Part shown: positions 54,101 through 62,541 of the stretch, in pieces | Layout: every line of letters starts with the position of its first letter | How positions within the stretch are numbered: position 1 is the stretch's first letter | Source of the DNA: Desulfovibrio sp. | GTDB taxonomy: Bacteria; Desulfobacterota; Desulfovibrionia; Desulfovibrionales; Desulfovibrionaceae | Assembly: GCA_016208105.1 (NCBI GenBank) | Contig: JACQYS010000013.1 | Location: 1 to 64,000 of the forward strand | Length of the DNA: 64,000 nucleotides | Reading direction: 5' to 3' | The notes under the pieces: generated by a model | Databases searched by the model: none | Told to the model about the DNA's origin: nothing | Seen by the model: the letters and a program-made list of their open reading frames with translations, nothing else | Position numbers and translations under genes: made by a program

Positions 54101-54777
54101 GCGTGTGGGTACGCTTCAGGCTTCGCCAGGCCCAACTGGGTTCGCTCGGCAATGCCCCCAATCAGCCTATGACCGTCAGCGTCACTCCGGCGAGAGCCTA
54201 TCCTGGCGCTCCCTCAATGGGACAAGCCGTAGTGCTCCCGGCGAGATTCACTCCGAGTGTGTTCAGGCCCGGCCCATACCAGGTTCGGGCAAGGATGCTC
54301 ACCCAGGATGGCCCACAGTGGATTGATTTGGGAAGGAGAGAGGCTGACGAAGAACACCGTATCGTGCTGGATATCGACGGCCCTGCGGGCGCAGCCTGCG
54401 ATCTGTTCGAACTTTCAAGCCTCCCGGAAAGAAAGCCTGCGCACACGTTGCCCGTGCCTAACACGCAGCGCCTGAGTCCGGCACGCTATCACAGCGAAGG
54501 TCCTTTCCCGGCCGGAGGCCTGCTGCTCTTTTCCGAAGCCTATCATCCCTCATGGCAAGCACGTCTTGCTGGCAACGCCCTGAGCCCTCTAAAAGCATAC
54601 GGCTTTATGAACGCATACCCATTGCCGGACATGCCGCCTCAGGCTCTGCAGCTTGAATTCAAACCGGAACAATACCGCGAGTTGGGAATGACCATCAGTC
54701 TCACCGGTTGGACTTTGTTCCTGCTCGCAATGGCACTACTCCTGCTCTGGCCAGACGGGAAAACGCATAGAGACTGA
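51181..54777 (+). CDS. Large GT-C-like membrane protein with C-terminal beta domains
   Basis: A 1198-residue protein. The N-terminal ~430 residues hold about 11-13 membrane helices with an early acidic loop (N-W-D-Q-S) of GT-C type. From ~480 to 1160 it is a soluble, strand-rich region with several beta-sandwich-like parts, then one last C-terminal helix. The end (S-E-A-Y-H-P-S-W-Q-A-R) resembles YfhO-like and arabinofuranosyltransferase-like proteins. It probably adds sugars to a lipid-linked polymer outside the cytoplasm. GTG start at 51181 overlaps the TGA of the previous gene; a 21-residue longer start is also open. Confidence 0.75.
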   Translation: MNHQSTSPGTGRRSFWLLLATALALVIGIYVSAYWNILWNPGHIYQNWDQSFPPFPEQVRVYGSIPNSTWNSIFELGSPGPMTGITYYFDKIVRQSLALLGGDFLARWLNLAYALIGTIGFFALARRLGLSGLPTLVLCLVAQFNPKTYSVALSGHTDALFAYSLAPWLVVLADAAVFSHGLRRFLALGLGAGMLTALACSSTFGIVQSTPLLVAYALAAAWRRPGRIAALLGLIGMVVLVLQIHWVIPTAMGAADNGAIKYNQTVAEVQAEYVHKYREYSVPPRQAMIGHTNNLGMGTEYAYPVEEPKDSWWKPSAYFLLAVALLGLLCRVPHPALKWAAGLCLLFGFVMLTGSKTLPGAYLYEVLLARVKMVFFLMARPTRWLLIYYTGLAILVGLGLECVRRRNFWTGRSWPDIVASSLTLLAVTVYIWPWWSGQLTIPKNETTQTSALMLQPLDDEETQLATALAKDPGTYRITVFPTISSPTGNIPFPPSSSLTRNFGMMGKDSLVGPAFIGNPYGRFLLSLAHRRSISTDEYGRLLGLGAVRRVIWDKEQPYLSYLDFGWMPSTKRGSETLPDPQGILRPFLESQGDLVFDPAWSYGPFVTLENKDYLPRVRSVSMASLAAGGLPLLESLAQTENNPFANEAFFFSTDVSPSDIQRLGHAKAGLRILNNAWPELLLPFLAAERWHPALSPGQAVPEGWTRTSDAWHRTLWFEGSPLNALALQSQNQTTLRIPLTGTGQHRLFLRMASLPYQHGMTAALAGNNVASTTSGDQFDRGWHWIDLGLHSLSGEQPLTVTAQGRGAVVSGVLALPEYEFAAATQALYQAFAPSASSTITLAEAEACVEKAPGVYSLVRDIPLLARTPGVTLTTEHLRLEGLEGSGVGTLVAEGEQEGQALFCLDFPQPISGFALTSYPRLFGDTGGQAFVEAQWSKDGRDFLPLYNLHGATDGKWEDVYGRRQEVAVRDRLDSVWVRFRLRQAQLGSLGNAPNQPMTVSVTPARAYPGAPSMGQAVVLPARFTPSVFRPGPYQVRARMLTQDGPQWIDLGRREADEEHRIVLDIDGPAGAACDLFELSSLPERKPAHTLPVPNTQRLSPARYHSEGPFPAGGLLLFSEAYHPSWQARLAGNALSPLKAYGFMNAYPLPDMPPQALQLEFKPEQYRELGMTISLTGWTLFLLAMALLLLWPDGKTHRD

Positions 54778-54827
54778 CTCTGGATCTCTACCGGATGCAT
54801 AAGAGCAAAAAAGCAGCAGAAGAGATG

Positions 54828-55847
54828 CTATTGAGGAGTCTTTTCGCGGAAGAACGGTGTCCGGAAGTATGCGATACTCCCCAACTGGTTGACCAATGAA
54901 GACATCAAGTTTTCTCCCCCCCTGCATATACGGCAGTACGGAGTGGGGAGAACGCACCAGCGCATCAAATCTTTGAAACGGATCGCCTGCGGAGATTCAA
55001 GAATCTCCAGTATTGACGATCCTGCAACATTTCCAAGCACGTTGTTGCCATCATAGTCCTTGCAACACGTCGTCACATCGCCGTTGTACAAGATTCCTAT
55101 GTGGCCCCTCATCCCGTCGCATGCTCCGACTACTCCCCGGACAAAGCCCTTCCCCCCCGCATTGTCTGGCGTATCATTCCATCTCGCGATACTCTCTAGC
55201 CTGACGACGATGTTGTTTCCTAAATCGATGGTATTGTGAAAGGCTGTCTTGCTGCTTCTTACGGTCTGTTTCATTCCTATGCTTTTCAAAAGCAGATTCA
55301 CATACTCCGCGCTTTGATCCGCCTTAACATTCTTGGCCATACCGCTGGTCTTTACCACCGCATCAACCAGACTCGGCTTGAAGCACTTGATGATTACCTT
55401 TTTCTTGTCGAAGGTTCCGGCAAGGGTGAGCAACTCCCTGATTCCAGAAATATACCGTTCATAATCCATAGTGGATATCGAAGAGAAAGCCTGGGCATCC
55501 ACGCCGCGATAGCTGATGTAGAGTTCGTCAATTTTCGACGCTGCGAACGAGGCGATATTTTTGCTCGTCAGCAGGCTTCCGTTGGTGAAGCAACGCACAG
55601 TCAGCCCCGACTCGGAAGCCAGCTCAGCGAATTCGAACACCCTTTTGTTCATAAAGGGTTCGCCCATCAAACCGAACTGTATCGTCTCGGTCAGACCCGC
55701 GCTTTTGATTTCCCGAACAATCTTGGCGAAGATGTCCAGGCTCATATGCCCTTTTTCCCGTGTTATGGCTTCGCTCGGACAAAATGGGCACTTGAAGTTG
55801 CAGACGTTGGTCAACTCCAAGATGATGCTCTCGAAACGGTGAGTCAT
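54828..55847 (-). CDS. Radical SAM protein with SPASM-like C-terminus
   Basis: A 339-residue radical SAM enzyme. The motif C-N-F-K-C-P-F-C (residues ~16-23) binds the catalytic 4Fe-4S cluster; the C-terminal third has further Cys (C-D-G-M-R, T-T-C-C-K-D-Y, Y-C-R-I-C) suited to an auxiliary cluster, with G-D-V-T-T-C-C as in SPASM proteins. It is convergent with the polysaccharide operon, so a role in modifying a sugar or peptide there is possible but not shown. It is not closely related to the island pair at 24.8 and 27.7 kb. Confidence 0.85.
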   Translation of the reverse strand: MTHRFESIILELTNVCNFKCPFCPSEAITREKGHMSLDIFAKIVREIKSAGLTETIQFGLMGEPFMNKRVFEFAELASESGLTVRCFTNGSLLTSKNIASFAASKIDELYISYRGVDAQAFSSISTMDYERYISGIRELLTLAGTFDKKKVIIKCFKPSLVDAVVKTSGMAKNVKADQSAEYVNLLLKSIGMKQTVRSSKTAFHNTIDLGNNIVVRLESIARWNDTPDNAGGKGFVRGVVGACDGMRGHIGILYNGDVTTCCKDYDGNNVLGNVAGSSILEILESPQAIRFKDLMRWCVLPTPYCRICRGGENLMSSLVNQLGSIAYFRTPFFREKTPQ

Positions 55848-56024
55848 TGTTTTTGCCTGGATATCCTGATGATCTGCTCAATGCGGGGCAGAGGCGCTAT
55901 TTAGTAAGAGGTTTTCATGGGCTATGCAACCGTTGCACCCCGCAGGGTCAGGGCCTCCAGGCGCACCCGTACCCCCGAGAGGTTCTTGACGAGGTTGTCT
56001 TCGTCCCTGAATCCAAAGCACAAC

Positions 56025-57449
56025 TCAAAGCCTTGCCACCCCGAGAAACACCGCGTGCAGGCTCACCGCCAGCACGATGAACGCCGCCCGGATTCCTGGA
56101 CCGCTCTGGCCCAGAAATGAGAACTCCATTTCCCCTTTGGGACAGCTCTCAAGGCAATCGCCGCACAGGGAGCAGGACACCCCGGGCCTGCGCGCGGCCA
56201 GGTCCTCCGGGCGCAAGGCGTCGTACCGGCAAGCCAGGGCGCACGTTGCGCAACCAGCGCACCCCTCCTTGATGCGCAGGCGCCAGGGTGAGACCTTCCC
56301 GAGAAGACCCGCAACCAAGCCCATAGGACAATACCCGGTGCAATGAGTCATGACCCCGTGCTTTCGGGACAGCAGAACCATGATCACCACTCCGGCGAGG
56401 CCGAACCCTGCAGCCAACAAGGCCGCATCCATCCCCGGCACGCCAATGCGCCCCATGAGCCAGGCCGAGACAAAAATCAGCCCAGCCAGAGCCATGCGCG
56501 CAGGACGCACCCAGCCGGGCAATGCTCCCGGTCGCTTTTTTGCTCGCGACATCCATGAGTCCCAGGCCCCAATGTAGCACAAATGGCTGCACCAGGCCGG
56601 CCCTACGAGGCACACTGTGATGCCGAAAAGAATGGGCATGAAAAGCCCTTCTCCCCCTCTGAAGAGCGGCCCTGCCACAATGAGCGCAGGAACTGGTAGG
56701 TGTAACGTTCCACTCATGAGAAAATGTCCGAACCCGGCCAAGCCCAGTGCCAGTTGTGCGAAAAAGACAAAAGAGAAAAGCCCCCAGATAAAACGGCGCA
56801 CCCGGGAGGATTGTCTGGATTGCAGCATGGCCTCAGTGGCAAACCCCGCATAGACGGCCAGCAACGAAGCCTCAAGCCAGCCGGCTCCGGGAACAAAACG
56901 CTCAGCCATGAGCATGGGTGTGGGTACTTTCATCTGGACCATGGCCAAACTCAGAAAGGTCAAGGTACATGCTGCCACCGCGGGCCAGGGCGAGGCCGGA
57001 CCGGCCACTCCCAGAACCACCAGCTGTTTGTTCTCATCTCCCATGATCGCACCTGGCGCCCCACTGGAGTCCGGCTTCACCAGCGAGGTGAGCGACTCAC
57101 GCTCTTTTTTGCGAACGCTCATTCTCGTGAAAAACGGATTTTGCATGACCCAAGCCGCAAGGACAGGCACCATGGCGGCCAGACTCAAGATCACAGCCAG
57201 ACGAAGCCAGGGCGTCCCCATGGACATTCGCAGCTTGATGAAAAAAAGCATTGAATTGAGCGTCACGAGAGCCCCGGCAACCATCACCGCCTGGCTCAGG
57301 CGGCGCACGAAGTCACGACCCGTGGCAAAGAGAACCACCACGGGGACGAGCCAGGCCAGAGCTTCCGGCAGCCCGTACCATCGGTGGGCATGGGCTGCCG
57401 GGATAAGCCCCCCCAGAACAACCACCAGGATCATCATCGTTTTCTTCAT
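56025..57449 (-). CDS. NapH/polyferredoxin-like 4Fe-4S membrane protein
   Basis: A 474-residue protein with about nine membrane helices. One cytoplasmic loop has C-T-G-Y-C-P-M-G, then two ferredoxin-type clusters near the C-terminus: C-A-G-C-A-T-C-A-L-A-C and C-S-L-C-G-D-C-L-E-S-C-P-K. This fits an electron-transfer module of the NapH/YccM kind. GGAGATG precedes the start at 57449; a start at 57497 would add 16 residues. It is divergent from the Crp/Fnr gene, which probably controls it through the box between them. Confidence 0.85.
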   Translation of the reverse strand: MKKTMMILVVVLGGLIPAAHAHRWYGLPEALAWLVPVVVLFATGRDFVRRLSQAVMVAGALVTLNSMLFFIKLRMSMGTPWLRLAVILSLAAMVPVLAAWVMQNPFFTRMSVRKKERESLTSLVKPDSSGAPGAIMGDENKQLVVLGVAGPASPWPAVAACTLTFLSLAMVQMKVPTPMLMAERFVPGAGWLEASLLAVYAGFATEAMLQSRQSSRVRRFIWGLFSFVFFAQLALGLAGFGHFLMSGTLHLPVPALIVAGPLFRGGEGLFMPILFGITVCLVGPAWCSHLCYIGAWDSWMSRAKKRPGALPGWVRPARMALAGLIFVSAWLMGRIGVPGMDAALLAAGFGLAGVVIMVLLSRKHGVMTHCTGYCPMGLVAGLLGKVSPWRLRIKEGCAGCATCALACRYDALRPEDLAARRPGVSCSLCGDCLESCPKGEMEFSFLGQSGPGIRAAFIVLAVSLHAVFLGVARL

Positions 57450-57530
57450 TGAACATCTCCACGCGCCCAAGAGCTGAACAAAGCGGGCGTACTCCATAAT
57501 ACTTCCTACTTGTCAGGGCTTCCAAGGGGT

Positions 57531-57544
57531 TTGATTTGGGTCAA
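57531..57544. promoter_or_regulatory. FNR/HcpR-like operator
   Basis: TTGATTTGGGTCAA is an inverted repeat (TTGA...TCAA) with the length and half-sites of FNR-family operators. It lies in the 117-base region between the two divergent genes, 22 bases before the regulator's start codon. Confidence 0.65.
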
Positions 57545-57566
57545 AATCGCGCTAACATCGTCTCCC

Positions 57567-58265
57567 ATGAAGCAAAAACCCAGTTCAACCCAGACCATCC
57601 TGGCCACGGTACCGCTTTTTTCGAGTCTGAGTACTCCACAGCTGGCTACTCTCGAAAACAACTCCGCGGTTCTCAAAGTCGAAAAGGGGCAGATCATTTT
57701 CTTCGAAGGGGTCGATGCCAAGGGTCTTTACGTGCTTCTTTCCGGTCAGGTGAAAATCTACAAATCATCACCTGAGGGCAAAGAGCAGATACTTCATGTT
57801 CTTGGTCCGGGAGAGCCCTTCGCGGAAGTACCCATGTTCCAGGGGTCAAAATTCCCGGCCAATGCCATGGCCATCCAGCCCAGTAGTGTTTTGTATATCG
57901 AGAAATCGGTACTTACCCGCCTGATGGAGCGCGATGCGGGTCTGGCCATGGCCATGCTGGCCGCGCTTTCACAGCGCCTGCGGCAGATGTCCACCATGAT
58001 CGGCCAGCTCACTCTGCGTGAGGTACCGGCTCGTTTAGCTGCCTATCTGTTGCATCAGGCCTCGGAGAAGGAGGCCGACACGTTCATGCTGGATATGAGC
58101 AAGGGCCATCTGGCCGGTTTTCTGGGTGCTACGCGCGAAGCCCTTTCCAGGGCTCTGGCCAAACTGGAAGACCAGGGGTTCATCTCCATGGACAACCGGA
58201 CCATCACCATCACCGACCGCGACCGCCTCGAGGACTTGTCCGAGGGCGACACCAAGCTCAAATAG
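57567..58265 (+). CDS. Crp/Fnr-family regulator (HcpR-like)
   Basis: A 232-residue transcription factor: a cyclic-nucleotide-binding-type sensor domain (~10-125), a dimer helix (~130-150) and a winged helix with recognition helix A-T-R-E-A-L-S-R-A-L, where the E and S-R pair fits TTGA half-sites. The N-terminal Cys cluster of true FNR is absent, so it does not carry that oxygen-sensing 4Fe-4S cluster. HcpR of sulfate reducers, which senses nitrosative stress, is the closest known type by pattern. Start at 57567; 57510 would put the operator inside the gene. Confidence 0.88.
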   Translation: MKQKPSSTQTILATVPLFSSLSTPQLATLENNSAVLKVEKGQIIFFEGVDAKGLYVLLSGQVKIYKSSPEGKEQILHVLGPGEPFAEVPMFQGSKFPANAMAIQPSSVLYIEKSVLTRLMERDAGLAMAMLAALSQRLRQMSTMIGQLTLREVPARLAAYLLHQASEKEADTFMLDMSKGHLAGFLGATREALSRALAKLEDQGFISMDNRTITITDRDRLEDLSEGDTKLK

Positions 58266-58398
58266 ACGCCTATCCGGGCTTCAGCCACTCCGTCCCGGAA
58301 GAGGTAGAGTATTCCCAATCTCGCGCGTTCGAATACAACGAAACCCTGCCTCTTCCCCTCCCACTATGTGGCCCGGTTGTTGCTAACCACGTCTTGTC

Positions 58399-58842
58399 AT
58401 GCCCAGAGCGTTCCGCTTCAACCTGCAGAAGGTTCTCGACTACCGGTCCCAGCTGGAAGACCAGGCCAAGCTCGCCCTGACCAAGGCCCAGCAGGCGCAC
58501 CAGCAGCAGATTACACTGATAGCGGAGATCAACCGGAATCTGGTGGAGCACCTGGAAAGCATGGCTCACGCCACTGATCTGACAGCGGCCGACATCTGGC
58601 TGAGCCGCAATTATGCCAACAGGCTAGCGGGTGATCTGTTCCAAGCCCGACAGAGGGAGGCCCAACTGGCCCAGGATGTGCAAACGCGTAGGCTGGAGCT
58701 GGTGGAGAAGGCCAAGGAACGCAAGCTCTTAGAAAAACTCAAGGAAACACAGGCCATACGTCATGAACGAGAAGAGAACCGCAAGGAACAGGCTGAATTC
58801 GACGAAATGGCAACACTTCGCTACCAGGCTCCGGCTTTCTAA
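58399..58842 (+). CDS. fliJ: Flagellar export protein FliJ
   Basis: A 147-residue, almost wholly coiled-coil protein, the size of FliJ, which helps the flagellar type III export ATPase. The N-terminal F-x-F-x-L-Q-K-V-L-D-Y-R is the FliJ start pattern. Its 3' end overlaps the MotE-like gene by 80 bases. The ribosome site is weak. Confidence 0.85.
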   Translation: MPRAFRFNLQKVLDYRSQLEDQAKLALTKAQQAHQQQITLIAEINRNLVEHLESMAHATDLTAADIWLSRNYANRLAGDLFQARQREAQLAQDVQTRRLELVEKAKERKLLEKLKETQAIRHEREENRKEQAEFDEMATLRYQAPAF

Positions 58843-59488
58843 GCTGGCCATTGGCGTCGCCATTCTGGCGGGCGCGAAGCTTGCGGTTCTTTTGGTCATG
58901 GGTTTTGGCACCCCTGCCCCTTCGATGAACCAAGCCAAAACGACGAACAGCCTTCAGCCGCAAACCGTGGTCTCCCAGGCCCCGGGCAGGGCCGCCGAAG
59001 CGGTCAAGGCCGCGATTTTAGACACTCCGGCCCAGGCCGCCCAACAAGCTCCGGCTCCGGCCCCGGAGAAGAAAGCCGCGCCGCAGTCTCAGCCGGAGTC
59101 CGTGCTTTCCATCCAGCAGCTCAAGACTCGCGCCGAAGCCCTGGACCGCCAGGAGCAGGCCCTGAAGACCATGGAAGCTGACTTGAACGCGAGGGTAGCC
59201 AAGCTCCAGGAATTGGAAACCATACTCAAAGGGATGCTGAGCGAAGCCAAGTCCATCAAAGAAGAGAAGATGCGCCACCTGATCGACGTGTACACCAACA
59301 TGAAACCAAAGCAGGCCGCATCTGTGCTGGAGACCCTGGACGAGACCATTGCCGTCAAGATTCTGGCGGGAATGAAGGGTCGTCAGGCTGGCGAGATCCT
59401 CACCGGGGTCACTGCCAAAAAGGCGGCCAAGCTTTCAGAAGAACTTACAAAGCTTCAGATCGGACCAGAGCTTCCCGAGAAACCCTGA
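58763..59488 (+). CDS. MotE-like flagellar/MgtE-N-terminal domain protein
   Basis: A 241-residue protein: an N-terminal membrane helix (~28-48), a Pro/Ala-rich linker, a coiled coil (~110-165) and a C-terminal MgtE-N-like domain (M-K-P-K-Q-A-A-S-V-L-E-x-L near 185). This fits MotE, a periplasmic chaperone of flagellar motor proteins, usually found beside fliJ. It overlaps fliJ by 80 bases. No better in-frame ATG exists, though a later non-ATG start is possible. Confidence 0.8.
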   Translation: MNEKRTARNRLNSTKWQHFATRLRLSKLAIGVAILAGAKLAVLLVMGFGTPAPSMNQAKTTNSLQPQTVVSQAPGRAAEAVKAAILDTPAQAAQQAPAPAPEKKAAPQSQPESVLSIQQLKTRAEALDRQEQALKTMEADLNARVAKLQELETILKGMLSEAKSIKEEKMRHLIDVYTNMKPKQAASVLETLDETIAVKILAGMKGRQAGEILTGVTAKKAAKLSEELTKLQIGPELPEKP

Positions 59489-59543
59489 CACGCCGGGTTC
59501 GCTTATCCCAGGCGCACCTGCTACAACACCACAAGACTCTTCT

Positions 59544-59569
59544 CCCCGGGCTCTCCGTTGAGCCCGGGG
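59544..59569 (+). terminator. Rho-independent terminator after the motE-like gene
   Basis: CCCCGGGCTC and GAGCCCGGGG form a perfect 10-bp stem with loop TCCGTT, followed by ATTTTCT. It closes the fliJ-motE transcript. Confidence 0.88.
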
Positions 59570-59650
59570 ATTTTCTAGTTCGTAGTATTATCGGCCAGGT
59601 CGCACCAGATGGTCTTCCCTCCCGGCCCGCCCCGGTGTAGATGGCGGCCC

Positions 59651-60511
59651 ATGAAAGACACCGTCCGTCTGAAAATCACCCTGGCCTACCAGGGAACGGA
59701 CTTTGCCGGCTGGCAGATACAGGCCAAGGGTCGCGGCCGCAGCGTCCAGGCCTGCCTGGAAGAGGCTTTAACCGAACTGGCTGGGACCTTCGTACGCGCC
59801 CATGGAGCCTCGCGCACCGACTCCGGGGTTCACGCGCTCCATCAGGTGGCCCACGCGGACGTACCGGCTTCCCGGGCCCACCTTCCCTGGCACCGGGCCT
59901 TGAACGCCATCCTCCCCCGAGACATCACCGTTATCCAGGTGGAAAAGGTGTCCCGCGATTTCCACGCCCGCATCTCAGCCTCATCCAAGACATACACATA
60001 CTGTCTCTGGCACGAGAACACCTTTCTGCTACCGCAGCGCCGGCCGTTCGTCTGGGCCGTGGGTCCGCTCGACATTGAAGCCATGGAGGAAGCGTCCCAG
60101 GAATTCGTGGGGACTCATGATTTCGCAGCTTTTCAGAACACCGGGACTCACGTGAAAGGGACGATACGCACCGTGGACTCCATCTTCCTGCGCGAACGTC
60201 CCTCTCCTGAGGAAACTCTCTGGGCGGTTACCGGCGAGGGGTTCCTCAAGCAGATGGTGCGCAATATCATGGGCTGCCTGGTGGAGGTGGGCAGGGGTAA
60301 AGCAAATGCCCAAACCATCCGATCACTCCTTTCGACGAAGGACAGGACCCTTGCTCCGGCAACCGCGCCGGCAAGCGGACTGTGCCTCGAAAAGATGGAG
60401 TTCGGCGCGCGTGAGCAACGACCCGGTAAAACCGGTCCAGACCGAGGGCCTTCAGGCAACCGTCCAGGCAAAGAGGAACTGGGCGGCGCAGGAGGTATTG
60501 GGCAGGACTGA
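59651..60511 (+). CDS. truA: tRNA pseudouridine synthase A
   Basis: A 286-residue enzyme that makes pseudouridine at positions 38-40 of tRNA anticodon arms. The catalytic Asp57 lies in R-T-D-S-G-V-H-A. Other marks: Y-x-G-T-D-F-A-G-W at the start and M-V-R-N-I-M-G-C-L-V-E-V-G later. The C-terminal ~30 residues are a low-complexity Gly/Pro-rich tail, because the frame overlaps the next gene by 101 bases; the tail may be dispensable. Start at 59651; an upstream ATG at 59609 lies near the previous terminator. Confidence 0.93.
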   Translation: MKDTVRLKITLAYQGTDFAGWQIQAKGRGRSVQACLEEALTELAGTFVRAHGASRTDSGVHALHQVAHADVPASRAHLPWHRALNAILPRDITVIQVEKVSRDFHARISASSKTYTYCLWHENTFLLPQRRPFVWAVGPLDIEAMEEASQEFVGTHDFAAFQNTGTHVKGTIRTVDSIFLRERPSPEETLWAVTGEGFLKQMVRNIMGCLVEVGRGKANAQTIRSLLSTKDRTLAPATAPASGLCLEKMEFGAREQRPGKTGPDRGPSGNRPGKEELGGAGGIGQD

Positions 60512-62486
60512 AGAAGCCCTCAACCGCCAGTTACGCAACAACTGGTCCACGCCCGTACTGGAGGGGCTCGACCGCAAACTCGCCGCTTTCGAAAGCGCCT
60601 TGGGTTCCTTCTCCTGGCCTACGGATCCGCCTCCCTGGTTCCAGGCCCGGTTGGTGACCGGATCTTCCGAGACTCAAGGAAAGGTGAGCGGCACTGTACG
60701 CAGCGCCGCCCGCTCCACTCCGGAAGTGAAGATCGTGTCCGGAGGGTTCGACGCTTCCTCGCCCACAAGCATCTCAGCCGGAGACTACACGTTCAATCTC
60801 TCCAACGGTGGCTACACCGAAGCCCTGTCCGTGAACGTCTCCTCGAGCGATTCCTGGGGTGACGTTCTGGGCAAGGTGAAAAACGCGGTCAATGCCGCAC
60901 CGCTGGCTGTCAGGGCTGACGTGGTCTACCAGAACGCCGCCTTCCAGTTGAATCCGGACATGGCAGGCACGGGCTCGGTTCTGGCCCTTTCGGTGAACCC
61001 GAATCGTCCGGCCCAAGACTTAAGCATTAAGGACACCTCAGGCTCGCTTCTTTCACAGCTGCGGCTGAGGGCCGCCGGGAACCCCATAGGCCCGGCCGAA
61101 GAAACCGGTTACCAGGTGACAGGGCTCCAACAGGCCCGGCCTACCATGTTCTCTTCCACCCCCGTGGACCCGCGCGCCGCGACCTCTCTCGCCCTGGGCC
61201 GCCACGATCTGGCCTACAGCGTAGGCAATTCTGATCAGCCTTCCACGTACATCTCAAAAGTTTACGATCCGTCCCAGGCCACCACCTTGGCCGCCGGCAC
61301 CTACAGCTTCACCTCTACATATGCCGGAGAGCAACGGGCCCATAGTGTGACCATAGGCACAGGCTGGACCTGGGGTGATGTGCTGCGCACAGTGGGTGCC
61401 GAGGTGAACGCCCATAATTCGTGGGTGAACACGTCCAGCCCGACCTTGGCCGGACCGTCCACCACCTATTCGCAACCTGGAGTTGAGGCGTCCGTGGGGA
61501 ATTGGCCGATTCCCTCCACCACCCAGCCTGGGGTGAACACCGACGGCCAGTCCCTTACCATCACCGGAGCGGCAGGCCAGGAGTTTTCCTTGTCGGACAC
61601 CTCGGGCGGGCTGCTTAACGCGTTGGGACTCACCACTAAGCTCACAGGCACTCCCGTGAGTTTCAATGTGAATTCCGGCGACACATGGCAGGACGTCTAC
61701 GACAGCATGTCCACTTCGATAAACGGCTCCCAGCTCTCCTTCAGCGCCAAAACGATAGACAAGCGCATCCCCTCCACCGTGACTCCGGGGAAGAACCTCT
61801 GGCACCAGGGAGTCTCCCTGGCGCTCATCCAGGAGAATCAACGCATCGGTGAGAGAGTAAGCCTCTCTGATGGCCGTACCGGGGCATTGGACTCCATTGG
61901 CATACTCAGTAGGGAACGCCCCGGCCAGGATGGAAAGCTCATAGTGAACGGGCGCGAACAGGTCTCAGAGAACGGCACTTTCAGCCAGGGCCAGGGACGG
62001 GTACTCTTGAACCTGGAGCAGAATTTCGGAGAGACGCTGCCGCTTTCCGTCACCTCGGGCATGGACGAGGTGGAAAAGGGATGGGGCAGGATAACGGATG
62101 CCTGGAACGGTCTGGCAAAATATCTCAGCAACAATTCCGACATGTTGGACCATTCGCTCGGCGCGAAACTGGAAGCGCCTCTGGCAGCCCAGAAGCAGAA
62201 CCTGGGTTGGCTGGGGGTTTCCTCGGCAGGCAAACAAGGACAATTGTGGACCAACCTGGACAGCTTCTGGAAGTCGCTCTACGCCGACACGGACCGGGCC
62301 AAAACCACGCTGTGGGAGTACCCTGACGGGCTTGTTCCGGCATGGCAGGACGCGATGAAATCCGTCCGCTCAGCCGGGCTCGACTCCTGGCTCAAGCCCA
62401 AGACCGCCTTCGACGAGTACCGTCCGAACATCACAAGCGAGTTCGAGTTGGAGCAGAAACACCGGCTGGTAAAACTGCTGGGATAG
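60411..62486 (+). CDS. FliD-like flagellar/secreted protein
   Basis: A 691-residue protein without a signal peptide. Repeated units of about 60-100 residues contain a G-x-Y-x-F strand, then W-G-D-V-L or W-Q-D-V-Y followed by V-x-x-x-I/V-N (~150, ~350, ~465). Such repeats and blocks like S-L-S-D-T-S-G-G-L-L-N-A-L-G-L recall flagellar cap (FliD) and hook-associated proteins. Next to fliJ and motE-like genes, a flagellum-exported product is likely. The GTG at 60411 follows GGAG and overlaps truA in another frame. Confidence 0.65.
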   Translation: MSNDPVKPVQTEGLQATVQAKRNWAAQEVLGRTEEALNRQLRNNWSTPVLEGLDRKLAAFESALGSFSWPTDPPPWFQARLVTGSSETQGKVSGTVRSAARSTPEVKIVSGGFDASSPTSISAGDYTFNLSNGGYTEALSVNVSSSDSWGDVLGKVKNAVNAAPLAVRADVVYQNAAFQLNPDMAGTGSVLALSVNPNRPAQDLSIKDTSGSLLSQLRLRAAGNPIGPAEETGYQVTGLQQARPTMFSSTPVDPRAATSLALGRHDLAYSVGNSDQPSTYISKVYDPSQATTLAAGTYSFTSTYAGEQRAHSVTIGTGWTWGDVLRTVGAEVNAHNSWVNTSSPTLAGPSTTYSQPGVEASVGNWPIPSTTQPGVNTDGQSLTITGAAGQEFSLSDTSGGLLNALGLTTKLTGTPVSFNVNSGDTWQDVYDSMSTSINGSQLSFSAKTIDKRIPSTVTPGKNLWHQGVSLALIQENQRIGERVSLSDGRTGALDSIGILSRERPGQDGKLIVNGREQVSENGTFSQGQGRVLLNLEQNFGETLPLSVTSGMDEVEKGWGRITDAWNGLAKYLSNNSDMLDHSLGAKLEAPLAAQKQNLGWLGVSSAGKQGQLWTNLDSFWKSLYADTDRAKTTLWEYPDGLVPAWQDAMKSVRSAGLDSWLKPKTAFDEYRPNITSEFELEQKHRLVKLLG

Positions 62487-62541
62487 ACAGTCCAGGACCC
62501 GCGGGGTAGAAAGCCTTTCACTACTTTTGTACGGGAATACC

